Source: Paraburkholderia kururiensis JCM 10599 = LMG 19447
GTDB lineage: Bacteria > Pseudomonadota > Gammaproteobacteria > Burkholderiales > Burkholderiaceae
Reading direction: 5' to 3'
DNA: 64,000 bases
Assembly (NCBI RefSeq): GCF_003986935.1
Contig: NZ_RJZE01000001.1
Coordinates: 186,001-250,000, forward strand
Shown here: piece after piece, positions 8,601-16,487 of the stretch
How positions within the stretch are numbered: the stretch's first letter is position 1
Layout: every line of letters begins with the position of its first letter
Notes under the pieces: model-generated
The model's database searches: none
The model's input: the letters and a program-made list of their open reading frames with translations, nothing else
What the model was told of the DNA's origin: nothing
Translations under genes and position numbers: made by a program

Positions 8601-9583
8601 TTCGCGAGGCGCTGCTGGCCGATCGCGCCCAGCGCCGCGAAGTTATCGACGAAGCGTTGCACCTCGGCATCGCTGCGCGTGCGCAGAATCGAATAGACGT
8701 TGGGACTGAGATGCCCTGACGCAAAGGCGTCGTCCAGCCTGCGCATGGCTTCGCTTTGCGAGTCCGTGCGCGCACTGGGCGGATTGAGCACCGACGAGCG
8801 CAGTGCCTGCGTGCGGTCCACGCCGCGGTCCACCTTCGCGCTTTGCAGCGCGCCCGTTGCGAGATACATGGCGCCCGACGGAATGGCGAGCGCGCCGTCT
8901 GCCGTTACGGAGGCCGCCTTGTCGCCGTACATCGAGTGGCCCGGGTGCGCCGCCGTATAGATGCGCCCCGCCAGCCCCGCGGACCCCAAGCCGACGTCGC
9001 GAATCGCGCCGGGCGTGGCGCGCGCCAGATTGCCGCGCGCCTGGTTGAGCGCCGTGGACGCGTCGCGTCCCTCCACGCTGCCGGGCGTTTCGGACTTCGC
9101 CTTCTTGCTGGCGTCTGCGAGCTTGAACGCCTTGTTGCCGAAGCCCACCGCGGTGGCCGCGACGTCGAGCGCCGAAGGCAGCATGCCGATACCGTTCGCC
9201 GCCGCGGATGCCGCCGAGGTGGCGTGATTTGCGCCGCTGAACGTGCTGGCAAGCCCCGAGCCCGCGCCGATCGCGTTGCTCGCCGCCCATAGCTCGTAGC
9301 CGGCGGCGGCCGTGGGCGCGAGCACGGGGTCGGTCTTGGCAAGGCCGTTGCGCGTGGCATCCACCGCTTTGCCGCCCACTCGCTTTGCGCCGTTTGCCAG
9401 CGCGCCGAGCGTCGAGTGATTGGCCGCCGTGGTGGGCTGCGTGGCCGGCGTGGGTTGGGGAGTGGGTTGGGCGTTCGCGTTCCGGCCATTCACGGGCGCG
9501 TTGCCCGTCGTGTGGCCAGCGTTTGCGTCATCGGTGACAGTCGGGTTGTGATGACCCGTGGAACCGGTGATGGGCGTCGACAT
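5666..9583 (-). CDS. Large putative effector with C-terminal enterotoxin-A-like ADP-ribosyltransferase domain
   Basis: A 1305-residue protein whose last ~190 residues resemble the A1 chain of cholera/heat-labile enterotoxin and pertussis toxin S1. Seen directly: FRGDSRTPQQI with R1152, D1154 and R1156 (compare the YRADSRPPDEI block of cholera toxin); GVSTAKQ with S1198-T1199; and E1254 followed by VNVTHIP and VVGW, matching the catalytic-Glu block of cholera toxin (EV...GIP...YGW). This is the R-S-E signature of mono-ADP-ribosyltransferases. There is no signal peptide. Residues 1-57 are rich in Thr, Pro, Asn and Gln; ~60-230 is Ala/Gly-rich; ~260-1060 is mostly helical and unrecognised; ~1070-1105 is a Ser-rich linker with a poly-Ser run. 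The layout suggests an injected effector; that is inference. The AGGAG site at 9592-9596 supports the start. Confidence 0.8.
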   Translation of the reverse strand: MSTPITGSTGHHNPTVTDDANAGHTTGNAPVNGRNANAQPTPQPTPATQPTTAANHSTLGALANGAKRVGGKAVDATRNGLAKTDPVLAPTAAAGYELWAASNAIGAGSGLASTFSGANHATSAASAAANGIGMLPSALDVAATAVGFGNKAFKLADASKKAKSETPGSVEGRDASTALNQARGNLARATPGAIRDVGLGSAGLAGRIYTAAHPGHSMYGDKAASVTADGALAIPSGAMYLATGALQSAKVDRGVDRTQALRSSVLNPPSARTDSQSEAMRRLDDAFASGHLSPNVYSILRTRSDAEVQRFVDNFAALGAIGQQRLAKVLHFPGEQIAMKVLNMGRTTNLNTASMRRAAREEVIDAFISKEVRPGRTAALFDELKTVRNEALGAKTSPDVAALQRTMQDAGIDASQFSPNTLKAIAASGQQAAFVARYNALPPEEKTRLQSTLHFGSWRFWKSDATLPTTKHQRSDIRAALIKQFAGGASLDRLDAMKVRYNQKVLPLQTGRTHLQPAPVDTMRAHILAHQDNTLSTLKEEKRHAKIQVGYGVVNAAAGVAELAVNPGAAAGISATRAVLSPFYLAYAGRRGVVGEINSQNAKPVNAAMREEALLRALPQVHERIVAGGAQTSRLRHPQQFLRDELKLSDGDIRKVQTLERDGKGAEARAFLAEKNPEANVLIALRVLSEESAGLGTDGHQQNALHFIANEAAASGNGTLAAINHMSEPDATFEALKKHLVDDVSYNPAAGIDTLAHQLSSGTAMVDMGLENKARYEGQPAQDIARDLQQRFARDNPSFATRLFTADLFGGGDRAIAARNMLRDFRFSETEISQLQGMGKKDAATWLEGHLFGENLRRRFSTQMLDQGGRDAASQAVDHMPQHEADAREPLTWRHNLEGAGINVIDNAGTPGLDSMLHALYQHMSGKTDSSSSAMQRKVMDARRRVIAEVTQAQPGTHVDVTQHRDAIVRIAGQVFGKPGATVKIVNASGQGQAERVGAGRDNPRAPVAAVLCYDGQTGRTFALHGGDAERLRTRVSPKAPEVPMPALEEEGAFTRSVFADLGMSPAASTASSSMLSRSTSASSSSSSSSSSASTVSSTRTQPPADTTIHTRDDLHRFVTGGRPVGTVVETGRSDLLADQNRLFEFQGLVFRGDSRTPQQIRTDGGFRSRNDLNVPANRLEAQGLAAGKGATGQSGVSTAKQIEHALPYCNSGQRDGYVYIVDTRRLPPNEHAYDMAGITMENGYKNTDETGGEVNVTHIPNSAVVGWVSVEDADDVIDHPQGIGSIANIRDRIHLNPDYTNAQP

Positions 9584-9594
9584 TGCTCGCTCTC

Positions 9595-9658
9595 CTGCAA
9601 GGCGAGGTCCGGCGCAGGCCGGACCAGCGGGCGCCCGAAACGGCGCCTGACCTTGCAG
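9595..9658 (-). promoter_or_regulatory. Structured 5' leader (predicted three-way junction) overlapping the toxin ribosome site
   Basis: Three perfect inverted repeats are nested. The outer stem is 8 bp (9595-9602 with 9651-9658). It encloses an 8-bp hairpin (9606-9613 with 9618-9625, 4-base loop) and a 6-bp GGCGCC hairpin (9630-9635 with 9642-9647, 6-base loop). Read on the minus strand they would fold into a three-way junction whose 3' arm shares its last two bases with the AGGAG ribosome site, 8 bases before the ATG. No T-run follows, so a plain terminator for the upstream porin is less likely, though not excluded. Confidence 0.55.
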
Positions 9659-9749
9659 TACAGCGCAACGGAAAAGACAAACTACTGCGGGGCCGGAACT
9701 TGCGTCGCGTCACGCGAAGCTGGCAGGGAATCTGGCCCGCGCTCGCTCA

Positions 9750-10898
9750 TCAGAACATCTGCCGCAGACCCACTGCCGCGCCGACGTTGTTGGTGCGGCC
9801 GATGCGATCCACATTGCCGGTGGCCGGATTGGTCACGCCCGGGTAGTCGGCGGCGAAGGCGCCGGTGCCCCGTGCGAAGTCCACCGTGCCATACACTTCG
9901 GTGCGCTTCGAGAGCGAGTATTCGGCCAGCATCGTGGCCGAGTAGTTGACGCCCGAGCCCAGCGTGCCGTCCAGGCGTTCGGCATTGCGCGCGTGACCGT
10001 AATAGCCGGCCACGGTGATCAGCAGCGGCGGCGTGGCGCGCCAGTTGGCGCCAACGTAAAACGTGTCGTCGATGCGGTTCGGGCTGTGGCCGTTCAGCGT
10101 GGGCGCGCCCGCTTGCTGCATGTTGGCGTCCGTCGTGCCGGTCTTGTCCTGACCGTGCAGCCAGCCGGCGAGGAGCCGCACCGTGGAGGTGATCTGATAC
10201 GCGCTGCTCACGTGCAGGAAGTTGACCTTCGCGCCATTGATCGCGCTGCCATTCGCCGACGACACCGAAGACTGCTGGAAGCCTGCGTTGAGCGACGCGG
10301 GGCCGTGCGCATACGTCAATTCGACGCCATACGTGCTGTCGAGGCCCATTGCACCGGCGTGATTGCCGAAGCCATAGATAGCGTCGACGGAGAGGCCGTT
10401 GTACGAGGCCGCGTACTTCACCGAGTTCGGCACGGTCAGGTAGTTGCCGATGCCGTTGTACGCCCAGCTGTCTTGCCAGTAGTCGCCCACCGTCATCGGG
10501 TCGAAGATGTCGCCCATGGTGTCGTAGAGCGGCGCGTACTGATTACCGAACGTGAGCGCGCCGTAGCGCTTGCTCGACAGACCCACGTAGGCTTGCCGGC
10601 TGAACAGCGTGTTCGCCACGTGCAGCCTTCCGTCGCCCAGTTCGAAGCCGTTCTCGAGACGGAAGATGGCCGACAGGCCGCCGCCCAGGTCTTCGGTGCC
10701 GCGCAGTCCCCAACGGCTGTGAGTTTCGGGGCCAACCGTCATGCCGATCAGATCTTTGCCATCGGGACCAGCATTGGTCTGATAGCGAATGGCCGTATCG
10801 ACGAGGCCGTACAACGTGACAGAACTTTGTGCAAACGCCGACGACGCGGCCACCGTGAACAGCGTACCGACACCCGCTGAAATAGCGATTTTCTTCAT
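9750..10898 (-). CDS. Gram-negative porin of the Burkholderiales type
   Basis: Outer-membrane general diffusion porin forming a 16-strand trimeric barrel. The 382-residue precursor has a signal peptide (MKKIAISAGVGTLFTVAASS, cleaved after AFA-Q), then SSVTLYGLVDTAIRY, the standard opening of this family, and ends with aromatic phenylalanine (GLRQMF), as needed for barrel insertion. RWGLRGTEDLGGGLSAIF and NTLFSRQAYVGL are typical family blocks. It is upstream of and co-directional with the toxin-like gene, with 166 bases between; there is no functional reason to link them. The solute is unknown. Confidence 0.95.
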   Translation of the reverse strand: MKKIAISAGVGTLFTVAASSAFAQSSVTLYGLVDTAIRYQTNAGPDGKDLIGMTVGPETHSRWGLRGTEDLGGGLSAIFRLENGFELGDGRLHVANTLFSRQAYVGLSSKRYGALTFGNQYAPLYDTMGDIFDPMTVGDYWQDSWAYNGIGNYLTVPNSVKYAASYNGLSVDAIYGFGNHAGAMGLDSTYGVELTYAHGPASLNAGFQQSSVSSANGSAINGAKVNFLHVSSAYQITSTVRLLAGWLHGQDKTGTTDANMQQAGAPTLNGHSPNRIDDTFYVGANWRATPPLLITVAGYYGHARNAERLDGTLGSGVNYSATMLAEYSLSKRTEVYGTVDFARGTGAFAADYPGVTNPATGNVDRIGRTNNVGAAVGLRQMF

Positions 10899-11163
10899 AA
10901 GTTTGATCCCCTAAGCAACTGATTTTCTTCGCGGCTCAACAGCTTGTACATTTGCCGACTGATACCACGGCCGCGAGCATAGTCGGCCAATTCGACGGGT
11001 CATATTGCTGGATCCGGATGGGACCTTTGCAGAATCGGCGAGAATCGCGTCACGATGCCGCACGGGCCGCTCCGGTCGGTACGCGGGCCGATGGGTGGTC
11101 CGATGGATGGGCCAGCCGGTCCGAACCAACGTGTGGGCAAAAACCGACAAACCGAGGTGGACG

Positions 11164-11676
11164 ATGACGACGCGATACGTGGCGCTGCTGCGCGCCGTGA
11201 ATGTCGGCGGTACCGGCAAGCTGCCGATGTCCGACTTGCGGGCGATCTGCGAATCCGTTGGCTTGACCAACGTGCGCACCTACATTGCGAGCGGCAACGT
11301 GGTGTTCGAAAGCCGGCTCGCGGAAGCGACGGTGAAGGCGCGGATAGAAAGCGGGCTGCAAGCTTATGCCGGCAAGCCGGTGGGTGTGCTGATCCGCACC
11401 GGCCCGGAACTGATGGCCGTGCTGGCCGGGAACCCGTTCAAAGCGGCCGCCCCGAACCGGACCGTGGCCATCTTCCTCGATGCCCCGCCGGCCGCGGACG
11501 CGCTGTCACGGGTAACCGGTCAGCAGGACGAAGAGATCGCGCTCGGCACGCGCGAGATCTTCGTGCACTACGGCAGCGGCATGGCACGCTCGAAGCTGAA
11601 AATTCCGGCTGCGAGCGCAGGAACGGCGCGCAACATGAACACGATAGAAACACTGGCGACGTGGGCGACCGAATAG
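11164..11676 (+). CDS. DUF1697 family protein
   Basis: A 170-residue cytosolic protein of the DUF1697 family. It begins TTRYVALLRAVNVGGTGKLP and contains NVRTYIASGNVVFES, the most conserved blocks of that family; the C-terminal part has FVHYGSGMARSKL and the family-like NMNTIETL. The start at 11164 has a GAGGTGG-type ribosome site a few bases upstream; an upstream extension in the same frame lacks family similarity. Function is unknown in the family and nothing in the neighbourhood suggests one. It is convergent with acdS. Confidence 0.9.
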   Translation: MTTRYVALLRAVNVGGTGKLPMSDLRAICESVGLTNVRTYIASGNVVFESRLAEATVKARIESGLQAYAGKPVGVLIRTGPELMAVLAGNPFKAAAPNRTVAIFLDAPPAADALSRVTGQQDEEIALGTREIFVHYGSGMARSKLKIPAASAGTARNMNTIETLATWATE

Positions 11677-11713
11677 CTCGCGACGTCGCCCATGTCTTGC
11701 GCGATGCCGCCGC

Positions 11714-12730
11714 TCAACCCTCGCGGAACAGGAAGCTGTAGGCATTGAGCGCCGGCACGCCGCCCAGGTGCGCGTAAAGCACCTTCGACCCTGCCGGGAA
11801 TTCGCCGTTTCGCACGCGCTCGATCATGCCGTGCATCGATTTGCCCTCGTAGACAGGGTCGGTCAGCATGCCTTCCATGCGCGCGCACAGCCGGATCGCC
11901 TCCAGCGTGCCTTCGTTCGGCAGCCCGTATTCGGGACCGCCGAAGCGCTCGTCGAGCACCACGTCGCGTTCGGTGATGTCGCGGCCCAGGTCCACGGCTT
12001 CAGCCGTTTGCTTCGCGATACGCGTGATCTGTTCGCGCGTTTTCTCGGGCTTCGCCGAAGCGTCGATGCCAATCACGCGGTCCGCGCGGCCGTCCGCTGC
12101 GAAGCCCACGACCATGCCCGCCTGCGTGCTGCCCGTTACCGAACACACCACCACGTAGTCGAACTTGAAGCCCAGTTCGGCTTCCTGCTGACGTACTTCC
12201 TCGGCAAAGCCTACGAAACCGAGCCCGCCTAGCGGATGGTCCGAGCAGCCCGCGGGAATCGCGTAAGGCTTGCCGCCCGCGGCGCGCACGCTCTCCAGCG
12301 CGTCTTCCCAACTGCGCCGAAAGCCGATGTCGAAGCCGTCCGGCACGAGCCGCACGTCGGCGCCCATGATGCGCGACATCTGGATGTTGCCGACGCGGTC
12401 ATACACGGCGTCGTAGTAGTTCACCCAGTTTTCCTGCACGAGCACGCACTTCATGCCCAGATGCGCGGCGACCGCCGCCACCTGGCGCGTCTGGTTCGAC
12501 TGGATGCCGCCGATGGAAACGAGCGTGTCGCAGCCCTGCGCCAGCGCTTCGGGAATCAGATATTCGAGCTTGCGGGTCTTGTTGCCCCCGAACGCAAGGC
12601 CGCTGTTGCAGTCTTCGCGCTTGGCGTACAGCTCGACCTTGCCGCCCAGATGGTCGGATAGCCGCTTGAGCGGCTGGATCGGCGTGGGGCCGAACGTGAG
12701 CGGATAGCGGGGGAAGCGCTTGAGGTTCAT
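11714..12730 (-). CDS. acdS: 1-aminocyclopropane-1-carboxylate (ACC) deaminase
   Basis: PLP enzyme that opens the ring of the plant ethylene precursor ACC to 2-oxobutyrate and ammonia, lowering plant ethylene and feeding the bacterium. The 338 residues equal the length of characterised AcdS proteins. The PLP lysine lies in [11 protein letters not shown]. The residues reported to separate ACC deaminase from the related D-cysteine desulfhydrase, Glu295 and Leu322, are both present at exactly those positions (VYEGKS and AHLGG). The start at 12730 gives the standard [19 protein letters not shown]-terminus. It is divergent from acdR across a 200-base control region. Confidence 0.96.
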   Translation of the reverse strand: MNLKRFPRYPLTFGPTPIQPLKRLSDHLGGKVELYAKREDCNSGLAFGGNKTRKLEYLIPEALAQGCDTLVSIGGIQSNQTRQVAAVAAHLGMKCVLVQENWVNYYDAVYDRVGNIQMSRIMGADVRLVPDGFDIGFRRSWEDALESVRAAGGKPYAIPAGCSDHPLGGLGFVGFAEEVRQQEAELGFKFDYVVVCSVTGSTQAGMVVGFAADGRADRVIGIDASAKPEKTREQITRIAKQTAEAVDLGRDITERDVVLDERFGGPEYGLPNEGTLEAIRLCARMEGMLTDPVYEGKSMHGMIERVRNGEFPAGSKVLYAHLGGVPALNAYSFLFREG

Positions 12731-12868
12731 CGCGAGGCTCCAATGCGTAAGCGAGTGATGACGAGTGAGGAAGGGGATGCGTGTGACGCAGAGGCGGTTG
12801 CGCCAACGCCGGCACAGAGCGTTCATCTTAGAAAAGCCGCGCGGAAATGAGCTTGCGAAAAAAATAAC

Positions 12869-12900
12869 GTTGCCCTACTTTGCACAGCGTAGTGGGCAAC
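12869..12900. promoter_or_regulatory. Inverted repeat in the acdS-acdR control region, likely AcdR operator
   Basis: A perfect 7-bp inverted repeat GTTGCCC-N18-GGGCAAC lies between the divergent acdS and acdR genes, close to the acdR start. TTGC/GCAA half-motifs recur about every ten bases through 12870-12905, as in multi-site Lrp-family operators. An AT-rich run (12858-12866) adjoins it. Confidence 0.55.
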
Positions 12901-12930
12901 TTTGCTTAACGAAATTGCACGGGAGTCTTT

Positions 12931-13512
12931 ATGCCGACAACGAAATTGCGCGCCTCTTCGTCGCGCCGCACGGCCACCATGCGCCGCCGGACCACCGCCG
13001 CCACTGCCGTGCCACGCGGCGCAGACACCGCGGCGCCCGCGGTCGAACTCGATCGCATCGACCGCGCCATCCTGCGCGTGTTGCAGCGCGATGCGTCCAT
13101 CTCCAACGTGAGCCTCGCGGCCACCGTGAACCTCAGCGCGCCGGCCTGCCTGCGCCGCGTGGAGCGGCTCAAGGCGGCGGGGCTCATTCGCGGCGTCGTG
13201 GCGCTGCTGGACCCGAAAGCGCTGGGCGCGGGCATGCTGGTGGTGATCGGCGTGGTGCTGGACCGTTCCACGCCCGAGTCGTTCGCGGACTTCGAGAAGG
13301 CCGCCCAAAAAGTGGCCGGCTGCATGGAGTGCCACGTGGTCACCGGCGAATTCGACTATTTCATGCTGGTGCGCACGAAAGACAGCGACAGCTTCAACCG
13401 CCTCCACGCCGAACAACTGCTTTACCTGCCCGGCGTGCGCCAGATACGCACGTTCATGGTGTTGAAGGAAATTCTTTCCACCACCGCGTTCCCCATCCAG
13501 GGCCTGAAATAG
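12931..13512 (+). CDS. acdR: Lrp/AsnC-family regulator of ACC deaminase
   Basis: DNA-binding regulator of acdS, divergently transcribed from it. The 193-residue protein has an Lrp-type helix-turn-helix (LDRIDRAILRVLQRDASIS followed by LAATVNLSAPACLRRVERL) and a C-terminal RAM ligand-binding domain containing HVVTGEFDYFMLV. The first ~35 residues are a basic Arg/Thr/Ala-rich extension; a GGGAG site supports the ATG at 12931, while Met17 is an alternative. In characterised systems AcdR binds the acdS promoter and responds to ACC with AcdB; that is family knowledge, not seen here. Confidence 0.93.
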   Translation: MPTTKLRASSSRRTATMRRRTTAATAVPRGADTAAPAVELDRIDRAILRVLQRDASISNVSLAATVNLSAPACLRRVERLKAAGLIRGVVALLDPKALGAGMLVVIGVVLDRSTPESFADFEKAAQKVAGCMECHVVTGEFDYFMLVRTKDSDSFNRLHAEQLLYLPGVRQIRTFMVLKEILSTTAFPIQGLK

Positions 13513-13740
13513 GTTGTCTATTGCCCACTGTTCACTGGATCGGCACGCGGTATGCGGCCCTATGCTCGATTCATGCAGTCTGCTGGAATACCGGCGCAGC
13601 GCCAGGTGTTAACGAGGCATGGCAAACGCGCAAGCAACCTTGTCGCGCGGCCACGTCAGCCACGCAAGGCAAACTGAGCAGACCCTATAAGCCAATTACA
13701 GGCGTGTGCACGACACGTAGACGCCCAAGGGAGCCGGTTC

Positions 13741-13983
13741 ATGGACATTCTCGAACTCGCACGAAAAGCCGGCATGCAAGTGCTGCTCGATGCGCAGATC
13801 GGACAACAGAGCTACCACAGCGTGTGTGGCTCGCTCACGGCGCTGCAGCGTTTCGCCGATGCGGTGTGCGCAGCGAAGACGGAACAAGCGACGGTGCAGA
13901 GCAACGGCGCCGTTGCGACGTCCCAGTCCTCTGCTGCAACAGCGGACAGCACGGACGCCGCGCCGCCGCACCCAATGCGCTGA
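13741..13983 (+). CDS. Small conserved-looking protein of unknown function
   Basis: An 80-residue protein. The first ~45 residues are helical and ordered in appearance (MDILELARKAGMQVLLDAQI, then ALQRFADAVCAAK), the last ~30 are Ser/Thr/Ala/Gln-rich and probably disordered. A GGGAG ribosome site 8 bases upstream and normal codon usage support a real gene. It stands alone between acdR and a left-reading signalling operon. I do not recognise its family. Confidence 0.6.
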   Translation: MDILELARKAGMQVLLDAQIGQQSYHSVCGSLTALQRFADAVCAAKTEQATVQSNGAVATSQSSAATADSTDAAPPHPMR

Positions 13984-14032
13984 ATCGCGCAAGGGCCGCG
14001 CAGTCACGCACGGCCCGTCGGTCCTTCGACTT

Positions 14033-15478
14033 TCACGCGGGCCGATAAACCACGATCGTGAAAGGCTTGTCTTCCTGCGCTTCGAAGCGCCTGATCTGTT
14101 CGATCTGATGCGCGTTCACCACGCTCCCCCTCGTCATCAGCAGTACGCCGCGGCCGGTGCGCAGGTCGTCGGCAAGCCGCATACCCTCGCGTAACTGTCC
14201 GCTCTGAATCTGCTCCAGCGGGTCGCCGCCCGCCTGCTTCGCCCGTTCCTCCAGCACCGAGAAGAAACGCTCCACCACGAGCGGGTCGTAACGCAGCCCG
14301 GACTGCGAGCGGATCATCGCCGCGGCCTTTTGCGGCGTGACGTGGTCTTTCACGAGGCCGCCGCTGCACAGACCCTCGAAGTCGCGGGCCAACGCCAGAA
14401 TGCGCGCACCCGTCACGATGTCTTCGCCAATCAGGCCATCCGGCACGCCGCGGCCGTTGTACCGCTCGTACTGCTGCCGGATGATCTGCGCGACGTGCGC
14501 GAGCTGCGTCACGGGCGTGAGCACCATCTGCGCCCGCAGCGGGTGCTGATAGAAGAGTTGCAGTTCTTCCGGCGAAAGGCGGTCCAGCGACTTGCGCAGC
14601 AGTTCGTCGGGCAGCGCGAGTTTGCCGATGCCGTGCAGCAGGCCGGCGTAGAACACGTCCTGTGCCTGCAAGCCGCTCATGCCCAGCGCAAGCGCGATCT
14701 GCTTCGCGAGATCGGCCACGCGCGTGGACTGTCCCGCCACGGCGCCGCAGCGCAGCTCGATCATGTTCGCGCACACCTGCACCATGGTCGCGAAGTTGTT
14801 CTTCAGGTCGTGCTGCGCGTCTTCGAGAAAGAGCACCGTCTGCCGAATTTCCTCGGTTCGCGCGTGAACCTGTACTTCCAGTTCCGTATTGAATTCGCGC
14901 AGCGCCTCGTTCTGCTGCCGCGTGAGTTCCGTGAGCCGTGCGGCCTCGCGCTGCAACGCGCGCTGCTCGACGGCGTTACGCAGCGTCAGCAATAGTTCCT
15001 GGTCGTCCCAAGGCTTGTTGAGATAGTGATACACGCCGCCTTCGTTGATGGCATGCACCGCGGAGTCCAGTTCGGAATATCCCGTGAGCAGGATGCGCAC
15101 AGTGTCGGGATACAGCGCCTTCACGGCAGCGAGAAACTCGGCGCCGTTCATGTTTGGCATGCGCATGTCGGATACCACGACGTCCACTTCCACGGACGCA
15201 AGCAGTTCCAGCGCCGCGGCGGCGCTCTCGGCGGTGAACACTCGGTAGCCCGTGGGCCGCAACAGCCGGCGCAGCGCGGAGAGCACGCCGGGCTCGTCGT
15301 CCACGAGCAGCACGCAAGGCGTGTTGTCGTCGACGAGAACCGCCTCTACGCGGGCGGCGTCCGTGCCTGCGCCCGCTTCTTCAGTGGCTGCAGGCTGCGC
15401 GGCCACCAAAGGCCCCGCCACGGAAGATGCCGAAACGTCGTGCACGTTGTCTTCATACGCCGTCATGAGCGCCCCCAT
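14033..15478 (-). CDS. Response regulator with degenerate HD-GYP domain
   Basis: Receiver domain (residues ~52-170; phosphoacceptor in VVSDMRMPNMNG, conserved Lys in YLNKPWDD), a coiled-coil linker (~175-215) and an HD-GYP-like C-terminal domain. Intact HD-GYP c-di-GMP phosphodiesterases need HD and GYP: here the HD position reads LLHGIGK (H282-G283) and the GYP position reads GRGVPDG (V345), so metal binding and hydrolysis are doubtful and the domain may act by protein contacts. It is the last gene of a four-gene operon with a kinase, a CheY-like protein and a CheC-like protein. Confidence 0.88.
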   Translation of the reverse strand: MGALMTAYEDNVHDVSASSVAGPLVAAQPAATEEAGAGTDAARVEAVLVDDNTPCVLLVDDEPGVLSALRRLLRPTGYRVFTAESAAAALELLASVEVDVVVSDMRMPNMNGAEFLAAVKALYPDTVRILLTGYSELDSAVHAINEGGVYHYLNKPWDDQELLLTLRNAVEQRALQREAARLTELTRQQNEALREFNTELEVQVHARTEEIRQTVLFLEDAQHDLKNNFATMVQVCANMIELRCGAVAGQSTRVADLAKQIALALGMSGLQAQDVFYAGLLHGIGKLALPDELLRKSLDRLSPEELQLFYQHPLRAQMVLTPVTQLAHVAQIIRQQYERYNGRGVPDGLIGEDIVTGARILALARDFEGLCSGGLVKDHVTPQKAAAMIRSQSGLRYDPLVVERFFSVLEERAKQAGGDPLEQIQSGQLREGMRLADDLRTGRGVLLMTRGSVVNAHQIEQIRRFEAQEDKPFTIVVYRPA

Positions 15479-15502
15479 CGTGGTCTTGTTCTCCGAGTCT
15501 CT

Positions 15503-16114
15503 TCACAGCGCCGCAAGAAACTGTTCGAGCGCGGACTTCATCTTCTGGATGGCCGCATCGGGCAACAGCATCACGAGCTTCGCCACAAAGCCGCCGCGTT
15601 CCAGCGTGAAATGCACTTCGAGCAGGAGCGCCACGTCCCAGCGGCCCAGGTGCTGTTCGCCGAGCGCGCGCACGAGTCCATCGGGCAGCACGAACGTGGG
15701 CCGCGAAAACGACAGCCTCCGGCCCAGTTGCTCGAACACGCTGCACACGCACGCGCCCACCAGCAGGCTCGCAATGTCGGCCAGCACTTCGCTCTCTATA
15801 TCGCTCGACACGTCCTCGTAGCCCATCAGCTCCTTGAGTTCGCGGCGGCCGTCGCGCCCGAACAGCACGATGGCCTCGCCCGAAATGTCGGACTGAAACG
15901 ACTGACGCACGGGCGGCGGCACGTCTTTCGCCTGTTCCGCGGCAATCAGCTCGGCGCGCAACTGGTCTGCGCTCACCAGCTTGATGTCGGGGACCGACAG
16001 CGTAACGAACGCCCCCAGCAACTCCGCCAGCGCGGCACCGGCCTTGCCCATGCCGATGTTGGAGATTTCCTGGAGCGCGTCGCGGTGCTCTTCGTTGAGA
16101 AACAGTTCATTCAT
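15503..16114 (-). CDS. CheC/CheX-like phosphatase-type protein
   Basis: A 203-residue CheC-family protein; such proteins dephosphorylate CheY-type receivers. The N-terminal active-site motif is present (EISNIGMGKAGAALAELL with Glu-x-x-Asn, and a Pro ~20 residues later in LSVP). The second repeat (ESEVLADIASLLVGACV) lacks the Asn, so only one site looks competent. Its start overlaps the end of the CheY-like gene by 8 bases, implying translational coupling and making that receiver the probable substrate. It could instead localise the kinase complex; the phosphatase role is inference. Confidence 0.82.
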   Translation of the reverse strand: MNELFLNEEHRDALQEISNIGMGKAGAALAELLGAFVTLSVPDIKLVSADQLRAELIAAEQAKDVPPPVRQSFQSDISGEAIVLFGRDGRRELKELMGYEDVSSDIESEVLADIASLLVGACVCSVFEQLGRRLSFSRPTFVLPDGLVRALGEQHLGRWDVALLLEVHFTLERGGFVAKLVMLLPDAAIQKMKSALEQFLAAL

Positions 16115-16475
16115 AGAGCCCGTACCCCCTCAAAATCGGCACGATGCGATCGGTCGAAACCGGCTTCGGCACGAAACCGATCGCACCCAGCGCCTTCACG
16201 CGCTCCACCGCGCCGGACTGAATGTCGGCGGATACCACGATGACGAACGTGTCCATGCCTTCGTGGCGAATGCTTTCGAGCACCGTGAAGCCATCCATGA
16301 CGGGCATGGTCAAGTCCAGAAAAATCACGGCGCCCTTGCCGGCGCGGTACAGGTCCAGCGCTTCGGCGCCGTTGGACGCCTGCGCGATTTCCACGTCCCA
16401 GTCGTCGGGCAAGGACTTGATCAACAACTTGCGAGCGAGCATCGAATCGTCCGCAACGATTACGGGTAAAGCCAT
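16107..16475 (-). CDS. Stand-alone CheY-like response regulator
   Basis: A single 122-residue receiver domain with no output domain. The acidic pair is in VIVADDSM (residues 9-10), the phosphoacceptor Asp in VIFLDLTMPVMDG and the conserved Lys in FVPKPVS. It lies 12 bases downstream of the PAS histidine kinase gene and overlaps the CheC-like gene by 8 bases, so kinase, receiver and phosphatase are made together. The receiver probably relays phosphate or binds the partner domain of the last gene in the operon. Confidence 0.92.
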   Translation of the reverse strand: MALPVIVADDSMLARKLLIKSLPDDWDVEIAQASNGAEALDLYRAGKGAVIFLDLTMPVMDGFTVLESIRHEGMDTFVIVVSADIQSGAVERVKALGAIGFVPKPVSTDRIVPILRGYGLYE

Positions 16476-16487
16476 ACCACCTCCTCA

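Noticed and set aside
9584..9749. hrp/PIP-type box (TTCG-N16-TTCG) upstream of the toxin-like gene
   Set aside because: Two TTCG elements exist on the minus strand but not at 16-base spacing; no claim of HrpB-type control can be made.
5566..11163. Enterotoxin B-subunit gene near the ADP-ribosyltransferase
   Set aside because: Neighbours are an MFS exporter, a porin and DUF1697; no small secreted OB-fold protein is encoded on either side.
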